From Thermoleophilia bacterium (GTDB lineage: Bacteria; Actinomycetota; Thermoleophilia; Gaiellales; SKUG01), in contig JAOPYW010000133.1 of assembly GCA_025964405.1 (NCBI GenBank), positions 1 to 16,516 on the forward strand: a stretch of 16,516 nt of DNA. The letters are read 5' to 3'. Position numbers and translations under genes: made by a program. Each line of letters opens with the position of its first letter. Within the stretch, counting starts at the first letter, position 1. This document shows, in pieces, positions 7,424 to 13,330 of the stretch. Below the pieces are notes generated by a model. That model ran no database searches and had not been told where the DNA came from. It was given only the letters and a program-made list of their open reading frames with translations.

Positions 7424-8154
7424 GCGGTGCCTTCGGGAAGGTGGGTGAGCTGGGCTGCGTGCGCGGCGGCGACGAAGGCGCGCATGCGTTCGGGATCCTT
7501 GACGCCCTCGGCGTTCTCGATGCCGCTGGAGACGTCGACGAACGCCGGGCGAACGGTGCGCACGGCGTCGGCGACGTTGACGGGGTCGAGGCCGCCGGCG
7601 AGCCCGCGGGCGCCGGGTGCGAAGAGTTCGGCCAGCAGGTCGGCCTCGATGCGCGCTCCGGTGCCGCCCCCGTCGTCGTTGCCGGGAACGACGGCGTCGA
7701 AGAGCACGCGCGCGCCCCGGGCCTCCCACCGCAGGGCAGTGGCGGCGAGGTCGGCGATCGTCGCGGCGTCGGCTGCATCGGGCACGCCGATCGCGCGCAC
7801 CAGCGGCACTGCGTCGCCGAGCGCATCGGCCACGGCAACGGCGTAGGCCTCGTCTCCCGTCAGCTGCGCCGCGTCGACGTTGACGGCGGCGATGAGTGCG
7901 GGAACATCGGCCGGCGGCGTGCGGCCGACGACACCGACGACGAGCGGCGGGAACCGTTCGACCTCGGCCGCCCCACGACGCGCGACCTCCGCGAGGTGGC
8001 GCGCCCAGCTGACGGCGACGAAACGACGGGCGCCGGGTACCAGCACGATGCCCAGCTGGTCGCCGCCGGCGAGCAGCGCACCGGCGACGTCGGTCTCGGT
8101 GCGCAGGCCGCAGAGCTTCACCTGGATGCGCGGGTGGTCGGCGGGCACGCTCAT
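7420..8154 (-). CDS. trpF: Phosphoribosylanthranilate isomerase
   Basis: 244 residues, roughly 35-40 longer than typical TrpF. It isomerises phosphoribosylanthranilate to CdRP. The general base Cys is in VKLCGLRTETD (C15) and the general acid Asp in LFDAVVPG (D153). GGLDPVNVADAV (187-198) and VDVSSGIENAEGVKD (206-220) form the C-terminal phosphate site. The usual QLHG motif is QLTG here (97-100). Extra length lies in loops around 57-68 and in the Gly/Asp-rich loop at 158-166. ATG 8154 overlaps the trpC stop by ATGA and is preceded by GGGGGAG. Confidence 0.95.
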   Translation of the reverse strand: MSVPADHPRIQVKLCGLRTETDVAGALLAGGDQLGIVLVPGARRFVAVSWARHLAEVARRGAAEVERFPPLVVGVVGRTPPADVPALIAAVNVDAAQLTGDEAYAVAVADALGDAVPLVRAIGVPDAADAATIADLAATALRWEARGARVLFDAVVPGNDDGGGTGARIEADLLAELFAPGARGLAGGLDPVNVADAVRTVRPAFVDVSSGIENAEGVKDPERMRAFVAAAHAAQLTHLPEGTA

Positions 8155-8993
8155 GCGCGCGGCTCCCCCGGCCCCACCGCGCGCAGCGATGCGAGCAGGT
8201 GGTCGGGTCGTGCACTGCGCATGAGCGCTTCGCCGACGAGCACCGCGTCGACACCGGCCGCGCGGACCCGCTCGGCGTCGGCCACGAGCTTGACGCCGCT
8301 CTCGGCGACGAGCAGCCGATCGGCCGGCACGCGCGGGGCGAGTCGCTCGACCACAGCGAGATCGACCGCGAAGGTCGTGAGGTTGCGACTGTTGATGCCG
8401 ACGAGCTGTGCGCCGGCGGCGAGCGTCCGCTCCAGTTCGGCCTCGTCGTGCACCTCCACCAGCGCCTCCATGCCGAGGGAATGGGTCACCTTGAGCAGCG
8501 TGCGCAGGGCCTCCTCCTCGTGGAGGGCTGCGATGAGCAGCACGGCATCGGCGCCGTAGCGCGTCGCCTCCCAGATCTGGAACTCGTCGAGGATGAAGTC
8601 CTTGCGCAGCACGGGCGTGGCGCCGCTGGCGGCGCGCGCGGCGGCGAGGTCGGCGAGGTCGCCGCCGAAGTGGTCGGGCTCGGTGAGCACGCTGATGCCT
8701 GCGGCGCCGTGCTCGGCGTAGCCACCGGCCCGCGTCGCCGGGTCGGCGTCGAGGTCGATCGCACCGACGCTGGGGGAACGTCGCTTGACCTCGGCGATCA
8801 CTGCGAGTTCACCGATCTCGCGGCGCGCCCGGATCGACGCCATGAGCGAGCGTGCGCGCGGCTGCGCGTGGGTGATCCCGTCACGCTCCCCGGCTCCCTC
8901 GCCGGCGTACCAGGCGTCGATGCGCACGTCGAGGCGCGCGCGCACGTCACGCACGATGTCGTCGAGGTAGGTGCCCTGAGCTCCTGCGGTCAT
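8151..8993 (-). CDS. trpC: Indole-3-glycerol phosphate synthase
   Basis: 280 residues from ATG 8993, chosen because it makes the same ATGA overlap with trpD seen at other operon junctions; an in-frame start at 9029 would add 12 Arg-rich residues. A TIM-barrel enzyme closing CdRP to indole-3-glycerol phosphate. Catalytic residues: IAEVKRRSPS (E68, K70), LRKDFI (K131), GINSRNL (N201) and AESGV (E231, S232). It is a stand-alone TrpC, not fused to TrpF as in enterobacteria. Confidence 0.97.
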   Translation of the reverse strand: MTAGAQGTYLDDIVRDVRARLDVRIDAWYAGEGAGERDGITHAQPRARSLMASIRARREIGELAVIAEVKRRSPSVGAIDLDADPATRAGGYAEHGAAGISVLTEPDHFGGDLADLAAARAASGATPVLRKDFILDEFQIWEATRYGADAVLLIAALHEEEALRTLLKVTHSLGMEALVEVHDEAELERTLAAGAQLVGINSRNLTTFAVDLAVVERLAPRVPADRLLVAESGVKLVADAERVRAAGVDAVLVGEALMRSARPDHLLASLRAVGPGEPRA

Positions 8994-10021
8994 GCGGTCA
9001 CCATGCCCACGTCGCCGACGGCGATCCACGCACGCAGTCGCGCCTCCGCGCCGCCGGTCGAGATGGAGCGACGAGCGAGGTCGATTCCCTCGGCGATGTC
9101 GCCGGCCCGGTCGGCTGCCACGAGGGCGGCACCGGCGTTGAGCAGCACGACGTCGCGCAGCGGCGCCGCTGCGGAACCGTCGAGCACGCTGCGCAGCAGC
9201 CCGGCGTTGCGTTCGGCGTCGCCGCCGGCGATCGCGCTGACGGGTGCACGCACGAGGCCGAGCTGTTCGGCGTCGACCACGGTCACGACCACCGAGTCGG
9301 GCGTGACGTCGAACATCGTGCTCGGAGCGCCGAGCGACAACTCGTCGAGCCCGTCGCCACCGTGCACGACGAGGGCGCGCTCGGTGCCGAGCTGCTGCAG
9401 CACCTGCGCGAGCTTGCGCGCCGCGTCGATGTCACTGACACCCACCACCTGGCGGGTGACTCCCGCCGGATTGGTGATCGGTCCGAGGTAGTTGAACGCC
9501 GTGCGCATGCCGAGGGCGCGTCGTGGTCCGGCGGCGTGGCGCATCGATGGATGGAAGACCGGCGCGAAGAGGAAGGCGAAGCCTGCGGCTTCGAGTGTGG
9601 CGGGCACGCTCGCCGGGTCGGTCTCGAGGCGACCGCCGAGCGCTTCGAGCACGTCGGCGCTGCCGCAGCTCGAACTGACGGCACGGTTGCCGTGCTTGGC
9701 CACGATCGCACCGGCGCCGGCCGCGACGAAGGCTGCTGCCGTCGAGACGTTGAACGTGCCGGCGCCGTCGCCGCCGGTGCCGCAGGTGTCGATCGAGCCT
9801 GCGGGCGCGTCGACGGCCACCACGTGTGCACGCATCGATTCGGCGAACCCGGCGAGCTCGTCGATGCTCTCCCCGCGCGCGTGCAGCATGGCGAACAGCG
9901 CACCGAACGCGGCATCGGGGCAGTCACCCCGCATGACGGCATCCATCACCTCGCGCGCCTGCGCGCGCGTGAGCTCCTTGCCGTCGGCCAGGAGGTGCAG
10001 TGCGTTCGTGACCTCGCTCAT
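8990..10021 (-). CDS. trpD: Anthranilate phosphoribosyltransferase
   Basis: 343 residues, normal for the family. It transfers phosphoribosyl from PRPP to anthranilate. Visible motifs are DTCGTGGDGAGTFNVST (PRPP/Mg site; GTGGD at 81-85), KHGNRAVSSSCGSADVLEALG (KHGNR at 109-113), the R-rich GMRTAFNYLGPITNP segment and HGGDGLDELS. The start ATG 10021 overlaps trpG by ATGA and has AGGAGG four bases upstream, so the start is well supported. Not fused to TrpG. Confidence 0.98.
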   Translation of the reverse strand: MSEVTNALHLLADGKELTRAQAREVMDAVMRGDCPDAAFGALFAMLHARGESIDELAGFAESMRAHVVAVDAPAGSIDTCGTGGDGAGTFNVSTAAAFVAAGAGAIVAKHGNRAVSSSCGSADVLEALGGRLETDPASVPATLEAAGFAFLFAPVFHPSMRHAAGPRRALGMRTAFNYLGPITNPAGVTRQVVGVSDIDAARKLAQVLQQLGTERALVVHGGDGLDELSLGAPSTMFDVTPDSVVVTVVDAEQLGLVRAPVSAIAGGDAERNAGLLRSVLDGSAAAPLRDVVLLNAGAALVAADRAGDIAEGIDLARRSISTGGAEARLRAWIAVGDVGMVTA

Positions 10022-10599
10022 GCGGCCTCCTCGACCATCGCCAGGAAGTTCGTGAACAGTTCGTCGCCGCGCGGCGTGAGGATGCTCTCCGGGTGGAACT
10101 GCACCCCGTGCATCGGCAGCTCGCGATGGCGCAGGCCCATGAGCACGCCATCCGGGGTGCGGGCGTTGACCAGGAGCGGCCCGGGAAGCGGCGCCTCACC
10201 GACCACGAGGGAGTGGTAGCGACCCGCGTCGAAGCCCTGCGGCATGCCACGGAAGAGGCCCGTCTCGTCGTGTTCGATCGGGCTCGCCGAACCGTGCACG
10301 ACCCCGCCGAGCCGCACGATGTCGCCGCCGAACGCAGCTCCCATGCACTGCATGCCGAGGCAGACGCCGAGCAATGGGATGCGCCGTTCGGCGGCGGCAT
10401 GGATCATCGCGACGCTGACGCCGGCCGTGGCCGGACCCCCGGGGCCGGGCGAGATGCAGATCGCATCGGGCTCGAGCGCGAGCAACTCGTCGACGGTGGC
10501 GACGTCGTTGCGCACGACCTCCACCTCCGCGCCGGCCATCGTGAGCGCGCCCGCCACGTTCCAGGTGAAGCTGTCGTAGTTGTCGATCAGGAGGAGCAC
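10018..10599 (-). CDS. trpG: Anthranilate synthase component II (glutamine amidotransferase)
   Basis: 193 residues. A class I glutamine amidotransferase supplying ammonia to TrpE. It opens with LLLIDNYDSFTWNV, has the oxyanion motif SPGPGGP (50-56), nucleophile Cys in GVCLGMQ (C80) and the His/Glu pair in QFHPES (H169, E171). The GTG start is supported by GGGAGG at 10605-10610 with 5-nt spacing, inside the end of trpE; the genes overlap by 13 bp. Such TrpG/PabA subunits can also serve para-aminobenzoate synthase. No pabB is seen in the window. Confidence 0.97.
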   Translation of the reverse strand: MLLLIDNYDSFTWNVAGALTMAGAEVEVVRNDVATVDELLALEPDAICISPGPGGPATAGVSVAMIHAAAERRIPLLGVCLGMQCMGAAFGGDIVRLGGVVHGSASPIEHDETGLFRGMPQGFDAGRYHSLVVGEAPLPGPLLVNARTPDGVLMGLRHRELPMHGVQFHPESILTPRGDELFTNFLAMVEEAA

Positions 10600-12125
10600 T
10601 GGAGCCTCCCGGTCTCGGCGGCGAGTTCGAGTGCGGTCAGCACGGAGCGCGCCTTGGCGTGGGTCTCGGCGTACTCGAGGGCCGGCACGCTGGCCGCGAC
10701 GATGCCGGCCCCGGTCTGCACGTGCGCCCGCCCGTTCGCGAGGAGGGCGGTGCGGATCGTGATCGCCATGTCGAGCACGCGGCCGTGGCCGATGTAGCCG
10801 ACCACTCCCCCGTAGGGGCCGCGCTGGTCGCGCTCGAGCTGCGCGATGAGCTCGAGTGCACGCACCTTGGGTGCGCCCGTCAGCGTTCCGGCGGGGAAAC
10901 AGGATTCGAGTGCGTCGATCGGATGGCGGCCGGGCGCGAGGTCGCCTTCGACCCGACTGACGAGGTGCATGACGTGCGAGAAGCGCTCGACGTTGCAGAG
11001 CAGCGGCACGTGCACGGAGCCGGGCACGGCGACGCGACCGACGTCGTTGCGCCCGAGGTCGACGAGCATCATGTGCTCGGCGCGCTCCTTCGGGTCGGCG
11101 AGCAGCTCCCGCTCGAGCGCGGAGTCGGAGTCGGGCGTGGCGCCCCGCGGCCGCGTGCCGGCGATCGGGTGGGTCACGACCCGTTCGCGATGCACGCCGA
11201 CGAGCTGCTCGGGGCTGGCTCCGACGATGTGCGCGTCGCCGAGGCGCAGGAGCACGTGGTACGGCGCGGGCGCAACGGTGCGCAGCGCGCGATAGGCGAT
11301 GATCGGATCGACGTCGAAGGCACGGTCGAAGCGCTGCGACACGACGAGCTGAACGACCTCCCCTGAGAGCACCTGCTCGCGGGCGGCGCGCACCATGGCC
11401 TCGAACGCCTCGCGGCTCATGTTCGGCGTCGCGCTCGCAGCGATGTCGAGCGGCTCGGTCGGCGCCGCTGCCAGCGCGACCTGGGCCACTGCGGGTGCGG
11501 GCTGCGTGAGCCGCTCCTCGATGCGGTCGAGGGCCGCGACGGCGGCGTCGTACTGGGCACTCCGTGCTCGATCGGATGCCGCTGATCCGTCGGAATCCGC
11601 GATGCGCACGGCAACGACGGCGAGCACGCGATTGGCTCGATGCTCGAAGACGACGGTCTCCTCCACCTCGAGCAGCTGCGCCACGGGAAGACCTGCGGGA
11701 TGCGGTTCGCGGGCGAGCGGCACGCGCGGTTCGAACACGCTGGAGATCTCATGCCCGAGCATGCCGACCATGCCACCGATGAAGCGTGGCAGTCGCACGC
11801 CGATGTCGACGACCTCCTCGACGACGCGGTCGCGCGCCGCGACCAGGGCCTCGGGCCCGGCGACCCGCGCGACCGCGCGCGGGACGACGATGCTGACGTC
11901 GGCGTCGCCCGAGCCGGCCTCGGCCGTCTCCAGCAACGCCGCGTGCGTCTCGTGTTCGGCGAGCGACGCGAAGGCGACGAGCGGATCGACGCCGGCGACG
12001 TCGAGCGCTTCGACGTCGAGCTCACGCACGACCGGGACGATCGTGCCGACGCGGGCCACGCGGATGAAATCCGCTGCGCTCGGAACGGTCTCGCGTACGC
12101 GACCTGTGGCATCGGCTGCGTTCAT
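10587..12125 (-). CDS. trpE: Anthranilate synthase component I
   Basis: 512 residues. It converts chorismate and ammonia to anthranilate and pairs with the adjacent TrpG. The chorismate-binding domain is complete: VGASPEQLV (301-309), THPIAGTRPRG (318-328), ERAEHMMLVDLGRNDVGRV (348-365 region), FPAGTLTGAPKVRALELI (410-427) and GPYGGVVGYI (437-446). The N-terminal half is more divergent. The LLES motif that binds feedback Trp in other TrpE proteins is LLET (64-67), and the usual NPSPYM is APAPYH (285-290). Feedback inhibition may therefore be weaker or different (inference). The start ATG 12125 overlaps aroF by ATGA. The TrpE assignment rather than PabB rests on operon context and overall motifs. 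Confidence 0.96.
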   Translation of the reverse strand: MNAADATGRVRETVPSAADFIRVARVGTIVPVVRELDVEALDVAGVDPLVAFASLAEHETHAALLETAEAGSGDADVSIVVPRAVARVAGPEALVAARDRVVEEVVDIGVRLPRFIGGMVGMLGHEISSVFEPRVPLAREPHPAGLPVAQLLEVEETVVFEHRANRVLAVVAVRIADSDGSAASDRARSAQYDAAVAALDRIEERLTQPAPAVAQVALAAAPTEPLDIAASATPNMSREAFEAMVRAAREQVLSGEVVQLVVSQRFDRAFDVDPIIAYRALRTVAPAPYHVLLRLGDAHIVGASPEQLVGVHRERVVTHPIAGTRPRGATPDSDSALERELLADPKERAEHMMLVDLGRNDVGRVAVPGSVHVPLLCNVERFSHVMHLVSRVEGDLAPGRHPIDALESCFPAGTLTGAPKVRALELIAQLERDQRGPYGGVVGYIGHGRVLDMAITIRTALLANGRAHVQTGAGIVAASVPALEYAETHAKARSVLTALELAAETGRLQCSS

Positions 12126-13009
12126 GCAGCGACCCGCCGCGTCGCTCGGGTGAACGCGCGCCCGGTCGCGCGGGCGATCACGTCGAGGGAGTCGACGAGC
12201 ATCGCGGCGGCATCGAGGTCGAGCGACTGGTCGCCGTCGATGAGCGCCGCCTCGGGGTTGGCGTGCACCTCGACGATCACGCCGTGCGCGCCCGCCGCCA
12301 CCGCGCCGACCGCGACGCCGTGCACGAGGTCGGAGCGACCGGCCGCATGCGATGGGTCGACGATCACGGGCAGGTGCGTGAGCTCGCGCAGGAGCGGCAC
12401 CACGTTGAGGTCGAAGGCGTTGCGCACCAACGGTTCGAACGACCGAACCCCGCGTTCGCAGAGCATGACGTCGGGGTTGCCGGCAGCGAGCACGTATTCG
12501 GCTGCGCAGAGCAGCTCCTCGACGGTGGAGCCCTGGCCACGCTTGAGGAGCACGGGGCGTCCGGCCTGGCCGAGCGCGTCGAGCAGGCGGTAGTTGGCCA
12601 TGTTGCGCGTGCCGACCTGCAGCACGTCGGCGTGGCGCGCGACGAGCTCGATGTCCTCGATCGCGAGCACCTCGGTCACGACGGCCATGCCCGTGCGCTC
12701 ACGGGTCTCGGCGAGCAGCTCCAGCCCGGCCTCGCCAAGACCTTGGAACGAGTAGGGCGACGTGCGTGGCTTGTACGCACCTCCGCGAAGGATGCCGACG
12801 CCGGTGCGGCTGAGGGCTTCGGCGACCTCGAACAGAGCGTCGCGGTCCTCGACGGCACAGGGGCCCGCCATCATCGTGACGTGGTCACCGCCGATCGGAA
12901 GGGCGGCTGCACCGACGCGGATGATGGTGTCGGGGCGATCACCGCGAGCGGCGAGGCGGTACGGATGGTTGGTGGCGACGGGCTGGCGGGTGGGGCGATG
13001 AGCAGGCAT
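12122..13009 (-). CDS. aroF: 3-deoxy-7-phosphoheptulonate (DAHP) synthase, class I-beta, catalytic core only
   Basis: 295 residues from ATG 13009, chosen because GGAG (13017-13020) lies 7 nt upstream and because longer starts would read through the attenuator. It condenses PEP and erythrose-4-phosphate in the first step of the shikimate pathway. Metal ligands Cys51 (AGPC), His221 (DPSHAAG), Glu247 (IVEVH) and Asp258 keep the exact relative spacing of the Thermotoga enzyme (170, 196 and 207 residues after the Cys). RGGAYKPRTSPYSFQGLG is the family signature. The N-terminal ferredoxin-like regulatory domain of Thermotoga-type enzymes is absent, and there is no chorismate mutase domain. First gene of the trp operon, so regulation is likely through the attenuator. 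The symbol aroF follows common use for this class; aroG or aroA is used elsewhere. Confidence 0.95.
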   Translation of the reverse strand: MPAHRPTRQPVATNHPYRLAARGDRPDTIIRVGAAALPIGGDHVTMMAGPCAVEDRDALFEVAEALSRTGVGILRGGAYKPRTSPYSFQGLGEAGLELLAETRERTGMAVVTEVLAIEDIELVARHADVLQVGTRNMANYRLLDALGQAGRPVLLKRGQGSTVEELLCAAEYVLAAGNPDVMLCERGVRSFEPLVRNAFDLNVVPLLRELTHLPVIVDPSHAAGRSDLVHGVAVGAVAAGAHGVIVEVHANPEAALIDGDQSLDLDAAAMLVDSLDVIARATGRAFTRATRRVAA

Positions 13010-13016
13010 GTGAAGG

Positions 13017-13020
13017 CTCC
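13017..13020 (-). promoter_or_regulatory. Ribosome binding site of aroF
   Basis: GGAG on the minus strand, 7 nt before ATG 13009 and about 20 nt after the attenuator T-run. It fixes the aroF start downstream of the terminator. Confidence 0.75.
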
Positions 13021-13040
13021 GGAGACACGATTCAGGGCAG

Positions 13041-13080
13041 AAAAAAAGACGGAGGCTCGGCCGAGGCCATGCGTCCGTCT
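13041..13080 (-). terminator. Rho-independent attenuator terminator of the trp operon
   Basis: On the minus strand, arm AGACGGA (13080-13074) is complementary to TCCGTCT (13053-13047). Inside lies a GC-rich inner stem with the self-complementary CTCGGCCGAG (13065-13056). A run of seven T follows directly (13047-13041). It stands between the Trp-rich leader peptide and aroF, the classical attenuator position. Confidence 0.9.
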
Positions 13081-13122
13081 GGGAACCGAGTGCCACTGGG
13101 GCGTCAGGTCACCGGGTACGCA
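13070..13122 (-). promoter_or_regulatory. Candidate antiterminator pairing of the trp attenuator
   Basis: The leader segment TGCGTACCCG (13122-13113, last codons of the leader peptide) can pair with CGGACGCA (13077-13070) in eight base pairs with a 2-nt bulge. The partner overlaps the 5' arm of the terminator, so the two structures exclude each other. A ribosome stalled at the Trp codons (13159-13139) would leave the first strand free; one at the leader stop (13111-13109) would cover it. A second option is CTCGGCCG at 13136-13129 with the inner terminator stem. Confidence 0.65.
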
Positions 13123-13252
13123 GGGCGCCGGCCGAGGGCCAGGTCCACTGCCAGAGCCAGGTGGTCGTCGCGCCAGCACCGGGCGCACCCTCGAGGAGGG
13201 CGGCGGTCGTGTCGGATGCGGGCGAGTGAGTCTGCATGGAGTTTCGAATCAT
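13109..13252 (-). CDS. trpL: trp operon leader peptide (Trp-rich)
   Basis: 47 residues from ATG 13252 (an internal ATG at 13237 would give 42). The peptide carries the run WLWQWTW (residues 32-38): four Trp codons at 13159-13157, 13153-13151, 13147-13145 and 13141-13139. It ends at TGA 13109, about 29 nt before the terminator hairpin. Trp is otherwise rare, so this density just before an attenuator is the hallmark of ribosome-mediated trp attenuation. It is longer than the enterobacterial 14-residue leader. No strong Shine-Dalgarno is seen; a mini-ORF whose stop overlaps this start by ATGA may deliver ribosomes. The peptide itself probably has no function. Confidence 0.9.
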   Translation of the reverse strand: MIRNSMQTHSPASDTTAALLEGAPGAGATTTWLWQWTWPSAGALRTR

Positions 13253-13281
13253 GCCCGCGAGCGTGTGCGCGCGTGCAACAT
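13249..13281 (-). CDS. Possible leaderless 10-codon upstream ORF (MLHARTRSRA)
   Basis: The ATG at 13281 lies 8 nt after the predicted -10 hexamer, where transcription should begin, so it could be read as a leaderless start. Its TGA (13251-13249) overlaps the ATG of the leader peptide in an ATGA arrangement identical to the coupled junctions inside the operon. It is too short to judge by coding statistics, and its reality depends on the transcription start site. Confidence 0.35.
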   Translation of the reverse strand: MLHARTRSRA

Positions 13282-13285
13282 GTTG
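13276..13285. repeat. Perfect 10-bp palindrome at the predicted trp transcription start
   Basis: CAACATGTTG is its own reverse complement and lies 3-12 nt downstream of the predicted -10 box. It could be an operator half-pair or simply the start-codon context of the mini-ORF. Confidence 0.5.
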
Positions 13286-13288
13286 TTC

Positions 13289-13317
13289 AGCGTAGCGTGC
13301 CCGTAGGGGGCGCACAA
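13289..13317 (-). promoter_or_regulatory. Predicted promoter of the aroF-trp operon
   Basis: A -35-like TTGTGC (13317-13312) and a -10-like TACGCT (13294-13289) are separated by exactly 17 nt and match the actinobacterial TTGNNN / TANNNT pattern. The start point would fall near 13282, giving a transcript that contains the leader peptide and attenuator. It lies only 14 bp after the stop of the subtilase gene. Confidence 0.6.
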
Positions 13318-13330
13318 GTCACACCCGTGG

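Noticed and set aside
6122..8254. A 710-residue open frame that could suggest a TrpB fusion
   Set aside because: Only the part from ATG 7423 resembles TrpB. The upstream part is Arg/Ala-rich and lies over trpF and trpC in another frame, which is typical shadow coding at high GC.
13010..13096. Upstream extension of aroF to a GTG at 13096
   Set aside because: It would translate through the attenuator hairpin and T-run, and the added residues match no part of DAHP synthase. ATG 13009 has a good ribosome binding site.
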